Source: Clostridiaceae bacterium (GTDB lineage Bacteria > Bacillota > Clostridia > Christensenellales > CAG-917). From it: 64,000 bases of DNA. Shown here one piece after another: positions 52,852 through 61,878 of the stretch (the stretch's first letter is position 1; every line of letters starts with the position of its first letter). The position numbers and the translations under genes are program-made. Location of the stretch: the NCBI GenBank assembly GCA_031289315.1, contig JAITPR010000054.1, forward strand, positions 1 to 64,000. The letters run 5' to 3'. The notes beneath the pieces were generated by a model. It was not told the origin of the DNA and did not search any database. It saw only the letters and a list, made by a program, of their open reading frames with translations.

Positions 52852-53700
52852 TTACTTAACAAGCCTTGTGATTATGGTTAGTTCGCCATCCTTAGGCAGA
52901 TAACCGTGCGCCGACAGTTGTCCAAGCTTCACGGTTTTTAAGGCGCCGTGATAGTCGCTCCCGCCGGACACGAGCAAGTTAAGCTTTTTGGCAATTGCTC
53001 CGTACGCGGCTATCTCGCGTTCACCGTGCGACGAATGAAAAACCTCTATCGCGCCAAGCCCCGCCTCCTTCAATTTTTCTAGGAGAGCTTCAATTTCCGC
53101 AAAGCTCAAGCCATATTCCTTCATAACCTCTATCGGATGCGCCAGCGACACAACGCCGCCCGCCCTGTTTATCGTTTCGATAACGTACCGCGCGTCCGAT
53201 TTAAACGATTCTGTATCCAAATCCTCTAAGTACCGCGCTATCAGTTCGCCTACCGTTCCTTGCACGCCGTTCCTTTGCATTGCTCTGACGACGTTCGGTT
53301 TGCCGACCACAACGCGGCTTTTCAGTTCGTCCTTATCGACCTGCGGCAAAAATATCCCGTGCTTGCTCTCCAAATGGTCAAATATTGCAAGCAACTTTTT
53401 CTTCCGCAAGCGGCTGCCGTTTGCAATAAGTATTTTGACGTTTTCTTCGCTTAGGTCAAAGCCGTAACAAAGTAGGTGCATTTCCGTGCCGTCAAATATG
53501 GAGGACACCTCTAATCCGGTGATAAAATTTAGCTTTGTATCGGCGCCTTTAAATTCCTCAAGCATGACAAAATTGCCACCCGTATAGTCGTGGTCGGTTA
53601 TTGAGAACGTCGTTATTCCGCTTGCAATCAGCTTGCCGAGCAATTCCGCGCAGGTATCCGTTCCGTCGCTATGGTTTGTGTGAATATGTAAATCCGTCAT
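52852..53700 (-). CDS. PHP-domain phosphoesterase (TrpH/YciV-like)
   Basis: A 282-residue PHP protein with the full metal set: LHIHTNHSDGTDT, FSITDHDYTGGN, ITGLEVSSIF, the late GGVVSLAHPIEVM and GSDYHG. This is the layout of the TrpH/YciV (RNase AM or nucleotide phosphatase) group. It likely hydrolyses a nucleotide or RNA 5'-phosphate bond using two or three metals. GGAGG lies 7 nt upstream of the ATG. It precedes the TPR gene by 40 nt, and its N-terminus is a relative of the short PHP protein at 46.1-46.6 kb. Confidence 0.88.
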   Translation of the reverse strand: MTDLHIHTNHSDGTDTCAELLGKLIASGITTFSITDHDYTGGNFVMLEEFKGADTKLNFITGLEVSSIFDGTEMHLLCYGFDLSEENVKILIANGSRLRKKKLLAIFDHLESKHGIFLPQVDKDELKSRVVVGKPNVVRAMQRNGVQGTVGELIARYLEDLDTESFKSDARYVIETINRAGGVVSLAHPIEVMKEYGLSFAEIEALLEKLKEAGLGAIEVFHSSHGEREIAAYGAIAKKLNLLVSGGSDYHGALKTVKLGQLSAHGYLPKDGELTIITRLVK

Positions 53701-53787
53701 GACTTTTCCTCCGTTATAATCCTTGCCCGATACTTAAAACGCCCCTCTCTGTTATCGGGACGCTTGTCGGATTAATAAATTTTCCTA

Positions 53788-54246
53788 TCATTCGGAAATT
53801 ATCTCGTAGACAATTTCGGGATTGGCGACGGAAAGCTTCTTCCATACCGCGTCGTACTCGTTCGGGTTGAGCATAAAAAGCAAGGCTTCCTCACGGACGA
53901 TTTCCTTTTTCGCGCGGTTATAAACCAAATACAACTCGTTGGTTTTCTCGTCAAGTCTTAGCGCCGTCATATCGCGGTAATTTATTTTGTCGCCGAGTAG
54001 CGCAAACCGCGCAATAAGGCACTCCCCTTTAAACGAATAAAAACTGCAAGTGAACGCTAGCACGCCGAAAGCCGTCAAAGCCGCCGACAGAACGGTGACC
54101 GGAATTGCCACTTCGTTTCCGTAATTGACAAAACCGCCCGCATCCGCCAGCACCAGCGCATTGATGACGACGGACACTATACCTACCGCCGTTATCGCCG
54201 AAAACATTATTAAAAAGTGTTTTTTAAATTTTACTCTTAACCGCAT
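53788..54246 (-). CDS. Small two-helix membrane protein with PH-like domain
   Basis: A 152-residue protein: a basic start, two membrane helices (about 12-35 and 45-68), then a soluble beta-rich domain (CLIARFALLGDKINYRDMTAL ... EIVREEALLFML) cut here in parts. The layout resembles bacterial PH-domain membrane proteins of unknown role. It ends the run of three membrane-protein genes, 23 nt after the previous one. Confidence 0.6.
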   Translation of the reverse strand: MRLRVKFKKHFLIMFSAITAVGIVSVVINALVLADAGGFVNYGNEVAIPVTVLSAALTAFGVLAFTCSFYSFKGECLIARFALLGDKINYRDMTALRLDEKTNELYLVYNRAKKEIVREEALLFMLNPNEYDAVWKKLSVANPEIVYEIISE

Positions 54247-54269
54247 AAAATTTCACATTCCCGTGCGCG

Positions 54270-55472
54270 TCAAGCTTTTTTTTCGACGGCATTAACGACG
54301 GTGTTTATATCCGCTTCCGGTCTATCGCTAGCGGCGTCTTCGGCATTAACGACAATATTTGCCTCTACTTCAAGGCTATCGCTAACGGCGGCGTTTGCTG
54401 AAGAAATCTCCTCTTCGCCCGTCGTTGCCCCTCTAACATCCGTATTTATAACGTCCGCGTCTTTAACCTCCACTCCGGAAACAACCGCGTTGCCGGTTTC
54501 CGTGCCGCTGCCGCCCACTACAACCTCCTGCAACTCCGTACGTTCGGCAAACGAGCGTGTGTCAATCACCGTTTTGGTGTCGACATAGAATCTCTGTCCG
54601 TGAGTGCTGTAATAAAACGTAAGCTCCGCTCCCTTTTGGAACATGAGCAACAACGCAAAGCTTATGACTATCATTATACCGAAGGTCACAAGCCCAAACG
54701 CCGCAATAAGCATATACACCGCGAATATCGCAATATTGAATGCGCCATATATATCATGGAAGCGTTTTTTATTGTCTTTGAAGCCATTTTTGAGCGCGCA
54801 CCAAACCTTTTTATCCTCCGAAAAAATCAGCGCCGGAACCCAACCCGCAAATATCGCGGATTTTAGCGACAGCAAAACTACCGCGACAAGCAACGCCAAC
54901 GTCAGTGAAAACACCTGTATGACGGGAAAAAGCAACGCTACTATAAAATACACAACCAACATTATGACTATATGCATCGGAGCGCCGATGACGGTATCCG
55001 CAAACGCGTACTTGACGGAAACCTTAAAATCCTTTATCGAATAATTCAAAAGCGACGCCGAAACAGCGGAAGACATGAACGTATTCAATACGCCCGCAAG
55101 CGGAATCTTTATAAGGCTTATTAAAAAATACCCTAGAAAATAAAGACATATTATAAGAATAATTGCCGCCGCCACAAAGCCGGAGTCGTCCTTAATCACA
55201 TCTATGATGCCGGAAACATGCTTAATGGTGGAAGACAAATAACCGCCTACACTCAAATCTCCTTCGCCGGATATAAACCCGTCAAACTCGGCTTTCATTG
55301 AGTCAAGCTCTACCGCAACATTTTCCTGTGCAAGCACGTGTCGCTGTGCGGGGAAAAACAAGCTAAGCGAAACCGCACCGACAACCAAAAAAATAATAAA
55401 AAGGTATGCAATTATTCTGTACACCAGCTTGAAGTTGGTAAATAGTAACGTAGTGGTATTTTTAAGCTCCAT
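54270..55472 (-). CDS. Polytopic membrane protein, unknown
   Basis: A 400-residue protein with about six membrane helices (for example near 18-45, 95-120, 165-205 and 245-285). The last 90 residues are an acidic, low-complexity Ala/Val/Glu/Ser cytoplasmic tail with repeated NTVVNA/NIVVNA-like patches. I do not recognise the family. It lies between two other membrane-protein genes on the same strand and shares a similar overall helix layout with the 287-residue protein upstream, so the two may be distant paralogs or form a complex. Confidence 0.6.
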   Translation of the reverse strand: MELKNTTTLLFTNFKLVYRIIAYLFIIFLVVGAVSLSLFFPAQRHVLAQENVAVELDSMKAEFDGFISGEGDLSVGGYLSSTIKHVSGIIDVIKDDSGFVAAAIILIICLYFLGYFLISLIKIPLAGVLNTFMSSAVSASLLNYSIKDFKVSVKYAFADTVIGAPMHIVIMLVVYFIVALLFPVIQVFSLTLALLVAVVLLSLKSAIFAGWVPALIFSEDKKVWCALKNGFKDNKKRFHDIYGAFNIAIFAVYMLIAAFGLVTFGIMIVISFALLLMFQKGAELTFYYSTHGQRFYVDTKTVIDTRSFAERTELQEVVVGGSGTETGNAVVSGVEVKDADVINTDVRGATTGEEEISSANAAVSDSLEVEANIVVNAEDAASDRPEADINTVVNAVEKKA

Positions 55473-55561
55473 CTGTCTTTCTCCCGCGGCGCTTACCGCG
55501 TTTTTATTTTGCGCTTATAAATTCGCGCTTTTCCGGATAATTTTATACGGCATCGCAATTA

Positions 55562-56425
55562 TCAACGCTTTTTACCGCGCTTTTTGTCCCACGCAAAACC
55601 GCGCTTTTCCTCTTTCTTTGCCTTGAGGTCCGCGCGTTCCGTACCCGTCAAATCGAAGAACAGCCCGTACATAAGCGCTATATAATAAATAAAGACTGCA
55701 AGGTACGTCAAGCTGTCCACTACCCTCAAAAGCCCGCCTAGACGCATTTCCGCAGCCGTGCCGATAATCATAAGCACGAGGAACGGCAAAAGCGGAATTA
55801 CCAAAGCAAAAACCGTTTTAAACACATTGCCGTTTATCTGCCTTATCCCGTAGGTTAAGGCTTCCGCGCTTTTGAAGCCGGAGTGAAGCATATTCGGCGT
55901 CCACAGAATGATTACGGAAAAAACAAGAAGCTGCAAAAATATCATTACCGCCCACGTAATAACCGAAAGCACCAGCCCCACGGTCTTATTGGGAACAAGC
56001 GTCCACATGTAGAAAAACGCCGCTTCTAAAAAAGAAAATACTTCAAAGACTACGACCGCCGAAAGACAAACCTTCAGCGCCGTGGCAAAATTGTAATTAA
56101 GGCGGTTTTTTATGAGCGCCGGGCTGACGTCAAAATTTCCGGTCAACATGTGGCGGCTGATTGCCCCGAACGTGATACTCAAAACAAAAGATAAAACCAA
56201 AATCCCCGCTATACCTAGAATTAAAAGGCGCAGGTCTATTCCTAAAACGGCAGCGTAAATTTCGGCAAATCCGTTGTAGTCGGTTTTAAGATAATTGTAT
56301 AAGAACTTTGCCACCGCTGACGGCGACAACAAAAAAGTCATGAGTACGGACGGAACAATAAAAAGCAGGAACAAAATAAAAAATTTCTTGTTCGTGTAAT
56401 TCATTGTAAGCTTTAGATACTTCAC
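55562..56425 (-). CDS. Polytopic membrane protein, unknown
   Basis: A 287-residue protein with about six membrane helices and a very basic C-terminus (KAKKEEKRGFAWDKKRGKKR). I start at a GTG at 56425, which has GGAGG nine or ten bases before it; the longer frame runs into the ribosome site. It opens the group of three membrane-protein genes and is divergent from the PflX-like gene. Family unknown. Confidence 0.6.
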   Translation of the reverse strand: MKYLKLTMNYTNKKFFILFLLFIVPSVLMTFLLSPSAVAKFLYNYLKTDYNGFAEIYAAVLGIDLRLLILGIAGILVLSFVLSITFGAISRHMLTGNFDVSPALIKNRLNYNFATALKVCLSAVVVFEVFSFLEAAFFYMWTLVPNKTVGLVLSVITWAVMIFLQLLVFSVIILWTPNMLHSGFKSAEALTYGIRQINGNVFKTVFALVIPLLPFLVLMIIGTAAEMRLGGLLRVVDSLTYLAVFIYYIALMYGLFFDLTGTERADLKAKKEEKRGFAWDKKRGKKR

Positions 56426-56532
56426 TTTTTTTTTCCTCCCGGCAAAATGCAATGTGTATTGCGGTTTTCAAAGCCCCCGACAACAACTGAAAAAAAAATT
56501 GTTTCAATTTTGACTTCCCTTTTCCACAAGGC

Positions 56533-56561
56533 TTGCTTTTAAGCATTTACCATTATATAAT
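56533..56561 (+). promoter_or_regulatory. Promoter with very short leader before the PflX-like gene
   Basis: TTGCTT (56533-56538), 17-bp spacer, TATAAT (56556-56561). The ATG is at 56576, so the predicted leader is only about 7 nt, and no Shine-Dalgarno is seen. Confidence 0.65.
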
Positions 56562-56575
56562 AATACCAGTAAATT

Positions 56576-57895
56576 ATGGATAAATCAACGCTTTTTTTAT
56601 ACTCTTTCAAAAGCGGCTTAAAAAACTGCCGCCTTTGCCCTAACGAGTGCGGCGCGGACAGAACCGTTTGCGCGGGAGCTTGCCGCGTACGGCTTCCGCA
56701 TATCGCAAAATATATGCTGCATTTCGGCGAAGAACCCGTAATAAGCGGTACGCGCGGAAGCGGAACGGTATTTTTTTCCGGCTGTACCATGGACTGCGTG
56801 TTCTGCCAAAACCACTTAATTTCAAGGTCGTCTTTAGGAGATGACGCGCGCGGCTCCGAAAATTCCGCGAACAATCTGCTAGCGGACGGTAAACAATACG
56901 CTACCTCCGCCACCTCCGTTCCCGAAAAAATACAAATCAATTTTGAGGAAGTCCCCTCCGTAGAAAAAAATATCTCAACCAAAGGGGAAGTCCCCTCCAC
57001 CGAAAAAAATATATCAACCGGCGGGAAAGCCCCTCTAGCAGAAGAAAAAACCTCACGCGGCACGGAATCCGGTTTCCAAAATTGCACTAAGATTGCCGGA
57101 GAGCTTACGCCGGAAGCGCTTGCCGCCGTGTTTTTCGAGCTTAAAAACGCCGGCGCGCACAACATAAATTTGGTGTCCGCCACGCCGGCAATACCGTTAA
57201 TCGCTGAAGCCTTGATAAAATACCCACCCGGAATTCCCGTGATATGGAATTCAAGCGGCTACGAAAAAGTCGAAGCCTTGCGCATGCTTGAGGGACTGGT
57301 ACAGGTTTATCTCCCTGATTTAAAATATGTTTCTCAAGCGGCTTCTATAGCTTTATCTAAGCATAATGACTACTTTAAACATGCGTTTGCGGCAATTTCG
57401 GAAATGCTGCGACAACAGCCGGAAACGGTGATAGAAGACGGTACCGTACGGCGCGGCGTAATTGTGCGGCACCTTATCGTCCCCGGTTTTTTAAAGGAAA
57501 GCGCGGAGGTCGTAAAAATATTTGCGGAAAATTTTAAGGACAGCGCATGGTTCTCTTTAATGGCGCAGTACACGCCCCCCGCCGAATTGGGCTTGCCGCC
57601 GGCAGTGGGCGCGCACGCCTCGGATATAAACCGACGCTTGAAGCCCATCGAATATCACTATGCCCTAAGACTGCTTGAACGCAACGGCATTGAAAACGGC
57701 TTCGTTCAGGAGCTCTCCGCCTCCGGCACGGAGCTTATTCCCGATTTTGAAACTCCATCCGCACTCGCTCCGAATGCGAAACTTATTGCGGATTTTAATG
57801 CACCCGCTCCGAATAATAAGCTGATCCCCGATTTTGAAACTTCCTCCGCACTCGCTACCGGTACGGAAAAATCTCATAAAAAACCGCGAAAATGA
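56576..57895 (+). CDS. PflX-like radical SAM protein with repetitive insert
   Basis: A 439-residue protein. The N-terminal cysteines (CRLCPNECGADR, CAGACRV) and the radical SAM motif CTMDCVFC match the PflX/COG1313 group, which resembles pyruvate formate-lyase activases; members are usually about 300 residues. Here, after QNHLIS, about 85 residues are inserted, including a tandem repeat of 16 residues (EVPSVEKNIST, EVPSTEKNIST), before the core resumes at LTPEALAAVFFELKNAGAHN. The C-terminus also has an extra repeated tail (KLIPDFET, KLIADFNA). Both additions look disordered. The substrate is unknown. It has its own promoter, divergent from the membrane-protein genes. Confidence 0.8.
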   Translation: MDKSTLFLYSFKSGLKNCRLCPNECGADRTVCAGACRVRLPHIAKYMLHFGEEPVISGTRGSGTVFFSGCTMDCVFCQNHLISRSSLGDDARGSENSANNLLADGKQYATSATSVPEKIQINFEEVPSVEKNISTKGEVPSTEKNISTGGKAPLAEEKTSRGTESGFQNCTKIAGELTPEALAAVFFELKNAGAHNINLVSATPAIPLIAEALIKYPPGIPVIWNSSGYEKVEALRMLEGLVQVYLPDLKYVSQAASIALSKHNDYFKHAFAAISEMLRQQPETVIEDGTVRRGVIVRHLIVPGFLKESAEVVKIFAENFKDSAWFSLMAQYTPPAELGLPPAVGAHASDINRRLKPIEYHYALRLLERNGIENGFVQELSASGTELIPDFETPSALAPNAKLIADFNAPAPNNKLIPDFETSSALATGTEKSHKKPRK

Positions 57896-57987
57896 CCATA
57901 TTTACCGAAAAAAACACGGAGGGGGAATAATTATATTTGCCGGAAAAAATCATGGGAAAACCACACAAAAATCACGAAAAAAACGTC

Positions 57988-58016
57988 TTGCAAGCGACGG
58001 ATAAGTATGTTATACT
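57988..58016 (+). promoter_or_regulatory. Promoter of the aldehyde:ferredoxin oxidoreductase gene
   Basis: TTGCAA (57988-57993), 17-bp spacer, TATACT (58011-58016). The gene starts at 58074 after GGAGGG. Confidence 0.75.
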
Positions 58017-58073
58017 TTATACGATAAGGAAAAAAAGCGGGCTTAGAGTCCGTTTTTTATCGGAGGGAATTTT

Positions 58074-59993
58074 ATGGCGACCGCTTTCGGCTCATACACG
58101 GGCAAAATTTTAAAGATTAATCTTGCGGAAAAAACTTGTGAGGAGTATCCTTTTTCCGATAAGGAACGGGAAATGTTCTTAGGCGGTAAAATTCTCGCCG
58201 CGAAAATCATATACGACAACATAAAACACAAAATCGATGCCTACGACGACGAAAACATCATTGTCGTATCCACCGGTCCCTTGAACGGAACGGCGGCCCC
58301 CTCGTCGTCACGTTTTAACATATCGGCAATTTCTCCCTTGACGGGCTTGCTGTCCTCCTCCAACTGCGGCGGCAATTTCGGTATGAGCCTTAAGCGCGCC
58401 GGCTATGACGCGTTGGTAATTACCGGCAAGGCGGCGGAAAAAACCCTCCTTAAAATTACCGAAGACAAGGTGGATTTTCTTTCTGCGGACGGGTTGTGGG
58501 GGCTTAAAACCGGCGAAACACAGGAAAAAATCGGCGGCAAATGCGGCAAAATTGTTATCGGTCCGGCAGGTGAAAACCTCGTGCGCTACGCCTGCATAGT
58601 CAGCGAAGAACGCGCGGCGGGACGCGGCGGCTTAGGGGCGGTAATGGGTAGCAAAAACCTTAAAGCCGTTACCGCGGAAGGGGCGCTGCTCCCGAAGGTG
58701 AAAAACCGGGAACGCCTTAAAACGCTCAACTATAAGTGGGCTAAGCTTCTTCAAAATCACCCGCTCACGGGTGCACAGCTTCCTAAGCTAGGGACCGCGG
58801 GGCTTCTCACGACCATGCAAATGAAGCATATTTTAGCCACAAAGAACTTTTCCGCCGGACAGTACGACGAATTCGACAAGATTTCCGGCGAACACATGAG
58901 TGAAAAATTCCTCATTAAAAACAAGGGCTGCCTTACCTGCCCCATCAAATGCGCCCGCGTCGTCAACATACACGGCAAAAACGTCAAGGGTCCCGAAGTG
59001 GAAATAATGGGGCTTATGGGCGCCAATATCTTAAACAACGACCTTGAAAAAATTATGCTCTGGAACTACGAAATGGACGAATACGGAATGGACACCATTT
59101 CTACGTCGGGCTGTTTTGCTTTCGCAATGGAACTGAACGAGAAAGGGCTTTGGGACAACGGGCTGGAGTTCGGCAAAATCGACAGAGTGTCGGAAGTCAT
59201 CAAGGAAATTGCTTTCCGCTCATCCGAGGTAGGCGACGTAATGGCGGAGGGTACCAAACGCATGAGTGAACGCTTCGGCGGTAAGGACTTCTGCATAAGC
59301 TCCAAAGGTATGGAGCTTTCCGCTTACGAGCCGCGCGCCGCCGTCGGACAGGGCTTAGGGTACGCCGTTTCCAACCGCGGCGGTTGCCACCTTAACGCCG
59401 GGTACCTCGTCGTTTTAGAGGGCTTAGGACTGTCCATAAATCCATATACGCACAGCGGCAAAGCGACGCTTTCCATGACCTTTCAGGACTTAATGGAGGC
59501 GGTTTCCGCCGGCGGAAGCTGTCTTTTCACCACGTACGCGTTTTTCCCGTCATTTTTGCTAACGAAGCCGAATTCGCTGATGACGCGTATCGTCAATAAA
59601 ATTTTGCCTTATTTGGGCGGGGCGCTCTACCTTGCCGGTAAGTTGCCGTGGATATTGCCGGTTAATCTGCCGCCGATATTCCCCCACCCCGTAGTCATAA
59701 ACGCCGCTACCGGCATGAAACTCAACTTCGGAAAAATGCTACGAGTCGGTGAACGCGGCTACAATTTGGAACGCCTCGTCAATCAGCGCATGGGCGTAAA
59801 AGCAAGCGACGACGCCCTCCCGAAGCGCCTCACGGACACCCTGCAAGACCCGAAAAATCCCAAATCAAGGGTCCCTTTGGAAACGATGAAAAAACGCTAC
59901 TACGCTTCGCGTAGTTGGGACAAAGAAGGACATCCTACAAAACGTTTGATTAAGCGTTTGGGTATAGTGTACGACATGGAAGGCACGGAATAA
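58074..59993 (+). CDS. Tungsten-type aldehyde:ferredoxin oxidoreductase
   Basis: A 639-residue AOR-family enzyme. The N-terminal domain has YTGKILKINL and FLGGKILAAK, with GPLNGTAAPSSSRFN and the pterin-contact block SEERAAGRGGLGAVMGSKNLK. The [4Fe-4S] cysteines are in GCLTCPIKC (about 286, 289, 293), with a distal cysteine near 482. AOR enzymes oxidise aldehydes to acids with a tungsten bis-pterin cofactor and ferredoxin. GGAGGG precedes the ATG, and a MoaD-like gene follows, which fits pterin-cofactor supply. The last codons of the gene are duplicated in tandem downstream. Confidence 0.93.
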   Translation: MATAFGSYTGKILKINLAEKTCEEYPFSDKEREMFLGGKILAAKIIYDNIKHKIDAYDDENIIVVSTGPLNGTAAPSSSRFNISAISPLTGLLSSSNCGGNFGMSLKRAGYDALVITGKAAEKTLLKITEDKVDFLSADGLWGLKTGETQEKIGGKCGKIVIGPAGENLVRYACIVSEERAAGRGGLGAVMGSKNLKAVTAEGALLPKVKNRERLKTLNYKWAKLLQNHPLTGAQLPKLGTAGLLTTMQMKHILATKNFSAGQYDEFDKISGEHMSEKFLIKNKGCLTCPIKCARVVNIHGKNVKGPEVEIMGLMGANILNNDLEKIMLWNYEMDEYGMDTISTSGCFAFAMELNEKGLWDNGLEFGKIDRVSEVIKEIAFRSSEVGDVMAEGTKRMSERFGGKDFCISSKGMELSAYEPRAAVGQGLGYAVSNRGGCHLNAGYLVVLEGLGLSINPYTHSGKATLSMTFQDLMEAVSAGGSCLFTTYAFFPSFLLTKPNSLMTRIVNKILPYLGGALYLAGKLPWILPVNLPPIFPHPVVINAATGMKLNFGKMLRVGERGYNLERLVNQRMGVKASDDALPKRLTDTLQDPKNPKSRVPLETMKKRYYASRSWDKEGHPTKRLIKRLGIVYDMEGTE

Positions 59994-60161
59994 AAACACT
60001 GCTACACGCCGCGCAACCAAAAAAAATGACGTCCTACAAGATGTTTGATTAAGCGTTTAGGTATAGTGTACGACATGGAAGGCATGGAATAAAAACACTG
60101 CTACACGCCGCGCAACCCCAAAAAATTGGCGTCCTACAAGATGTTTGATTAAGCGTTTGGG
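59932..60161 (+). repeat. 99-100 bp tandem repeat duplicating the AOR gene end
   Basis: Units open with TCCTACAA at 59933, 60032 and 60132. The first lies in the gene's last 20 codons and its stop; the second is a full copy with a few changes; the third breaks off after GCGTTTGGG at 60161. The stretch 59994-60304 holds nothing else but an AT-rich leader before the MoaD gene. Confidence 0.9.
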
Positions 60162-60304
60162 CGGGTAAAATGCTATAAATGCATTTAAAAATGCGGTAAA
60201 TAAAATAGCAAAAAACGCGGTAAAAACGCAATAAAATGCGATAAAATAAGGCGCGGCAAAAAAGCGCTTTGTATGCGGTAAGCAGAAATAAAGGGGGTAT
60301 AAAT

Positions 60305-60553
60305 ATGGTTAAAGTTAACTTTTTTGGTGTGTTACGGTTAGATTTGGGTATGTCCGAGGTCACCGGCGAGGGTAAAAACGTTGCGGAGCTTTTAGATAAT
60401 CTGAAGCGGACAATTGAGCCTTTAAAAGAATTAAACTTAAAAAATTATGTTATTTTTGTCAACGGCAAAAACATATCCGACTTGAAACTTTTCCGCACTA
60501 AGCTTTCAGACGGCGACGAAGTCACAATGCTCTCCCCCGTCTCCGGCGGCTAA
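60305..60553 (+). CDS. MoaD/ThiS-like sulfur carrier protein
   Basis: An 82-residue ubiquitin-like protein: VKVNFFGVLRLDLG, then a beta-grasp core and the C-terminal SPVSGG, whose last glycine would be adenylated and thiolated. MoaD proteins give the sulfurs of molybdopterin; AOR genes are often followed by such a small subunit, so it should serve tungstopterin synthesis for the upstream enzyme. GGGGG lies before the ATG at 60305; an earlier in-frame ATG at 60269 lacks a ribosome site. Confidence 0.88.
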   Translation: MVKVNFFGVLRLDLGMSEVTGEGKNVAELLDNLKRTIEPLKELNLKNYVIFVNGKNISDLKLFRTKLSDGDEVTMLSPVSGG

Positions 60554-60574
60554 TTCGATTCCATTTTTAATATA

Positions 60575-60690
60575 GTTCTTTCTTGCACACGTAAGAAAGA
60601 AACAAAGAAGCGCGCAAGCTTGAAGCTTGACACTGTTAACTTGAAAACGCAGTTGACGTTAACGTCAACTGCGTTTTTCAAGTTATTAGT
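60575..60690 (+). repeat. Composite hairpin repeat, copy 2, with terminator
   Basis: GTTCTTTCTTGC-ACAC-GTAAGAAAGAA hairpin, then CAAGCTTGAAGCTTGACACT, then a near-perfect palindrome (60639-60684) with arms ACTTGAAAACGCAGTTGACG and its complement. Same order as at 24.5 kb. The last hairpin should terminate the AOR-MoaD transcript. Confidence 0.8.
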
Positions 60691-60802
60691 GTTAATTCCC
60701 GCACTGTCGTATTTTTATTTTCTTTCCGTCCTCTTACCAAAGCCATGTTTTTAAAAAAAGAATTTTTTTTCGCATGGCTTTCTGTTGTCAAAGACAAACA
60801 AA

Positions 60803-61702
60803 TTAACGTCCAATTATTAGATTGGCTTTTCTTGCCTCATATTCCGCATTGTTAATAACACCGATTGCACGGAGCGTGGCAAGGCGTTCAAGCTCTTGCA
60901 CTAGGCTTTGCTCTGCGAATGCCCGGCTTTGGGGCGAGTAACCGGGGTTGTAACCACCGTATTGCGCGGCGTTGTATTGACCGTTAGGCGCGGCGTTATA
61001 TTGATTAGCGTTGTATTGCGCGGCGTTATTCGGAGCAACACCGTAAGGCGCGGCACCGTACGGAATACCGTCGTATGGGGTACCTCTGTATTGATTGACA
61101 GTAGCACCGCATTGCGCACCGCCGTAGGGTGCAACATTATAACCACCACCGTACGGAGCGGCGTTATACCCTCCAATATACGGGGCAACACCGTAAGGAT
61201 TGGCACCGTATAGTTCTGGCAACTCCTCGCTCTTAATTTTAGAAACGGCGACAAATTTAAGGATTGCCGGCAAAATCAAAAATATTGCGGACATCACAAT
61301 AAAGGGACTTACCTCTATAATTACTGCGGCAGAGGTTTTTACTACAACTATCAGAAGCAATATCCCGGTAAAGACTTGTAAAACACCTGCGAATGTAAGA
61401 CCGCCGGTTCTTAACTTGGCTTCGGCGGCTTGCAATCTTGAAATATGGAAGGTCTTATTTGAAAAAACAAAGCTGACTATCATTATCGCGGAAAAGACCG
61501 TCACGACTACAGCGCACAATATGATAATAAATACCAACATGCCGTTATTGGTATCGCCGTTGGCATTGCTCCTAGAGAGCGTAGCAATACTGCCGATTAG
61601 TCCTACTCCAAAAATGGCGACAATCGGTACGCACAGAATGCCCAAAATTATATCGATAACGCCGGAAGCCTTTAGCAATACTTTTCCGTTGTTTGTGTGC
61701 AT
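60803..61702 (-). CDS. Membrane protein with Tyr/Gly/Pro-rich linker and SHOCT-like tail
   Basis: A 299-residue protein. Four membrane helices (about 12-38, 55-80, 105-130 and 135-160) are followed by an N/Y/G/A/P-rich repeat region (YGAAPYGVA, NAAPYGGGYN, QYNAAQYGG) and a C-terminal SHOCT-type helix pair (LVQELERLATLRAIGVINNA, then EYEARKANLI). It is a paralog of the gene at 62.2-62.9 kb, with the same promoter and leader. SHOCT motifs are short oligomerisation or interaction segments. Function unknown. AAAGGAGG precedes the ATG. Confidence 0.8.
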   Translation of the reverse strand: MHTNNGKVLLKASGVIDIILGILCVPIVAIFGVGLIGSIATLSRSNANGDTNNGMLVFIIILCAVVVTVFSAIMIVSFVFSNKTFHISRLQAAEAKLRTGGLTFAGVLQVFTGILLLIVVVKTSAAVIIEVSPFIVMSAIFLILPAILKFVAVSKIKSEELPELYGANPYGVAPYIGGYNAAPYGGGYNVAPYGGAQCGATVNQYRGTPYDGIPYGAAPYGVAPNNAAQYNANQYNAAPNGQYNAAQYGGYNPGYSPQSRAFAEQSLVQELERLATLRAIGVINNAEYEARKANLIIGR

Positions 61703-61832
61703 CTTAATTCCCTCCTTTATCCGGTTTCTGCAACCGTTTACTTCGATTGATTAACCGGTCCTATTATTTATTATAGCACTATAATTCCGCGCCGAAAGCT
61801 ATTTTCAGTTGAACATAGTTTCTTACATATTT

Positions 61833-61861
61833 ATTATAGCATTCTTAATACTCATATGCAA
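61833..61861 (-). promoter_or_regulatory. Promoter of the first SHOCT gene
   Basis: On the minus strand: TTGCAT (61856-61861), 17-bp spacer, TATAAT (61833-61838). The paralog at 62.9 kb has the same boxes and spacing and a similar leader with GGTTGC and ACCGGATAAAGGAGG. Confidence 0.8.
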
Positions 61862-61878
61862 GAGAAAAATAAAAATGA

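Noticed and set aside
56539-57183. A 214-residue minus-strand frame opposite the PflX-like gene
   Set aside because: It is the antisense shadow of a well-supported radical SAM gene and contains no known motif.
60739-60781. Terminator for the first SHOCT gene at the AAAGCCATG/CATGGCTTT hairpin
   Set aside because: The stem is short, the loop is a long A/T run, and no T run follows the stem on the minus strand.
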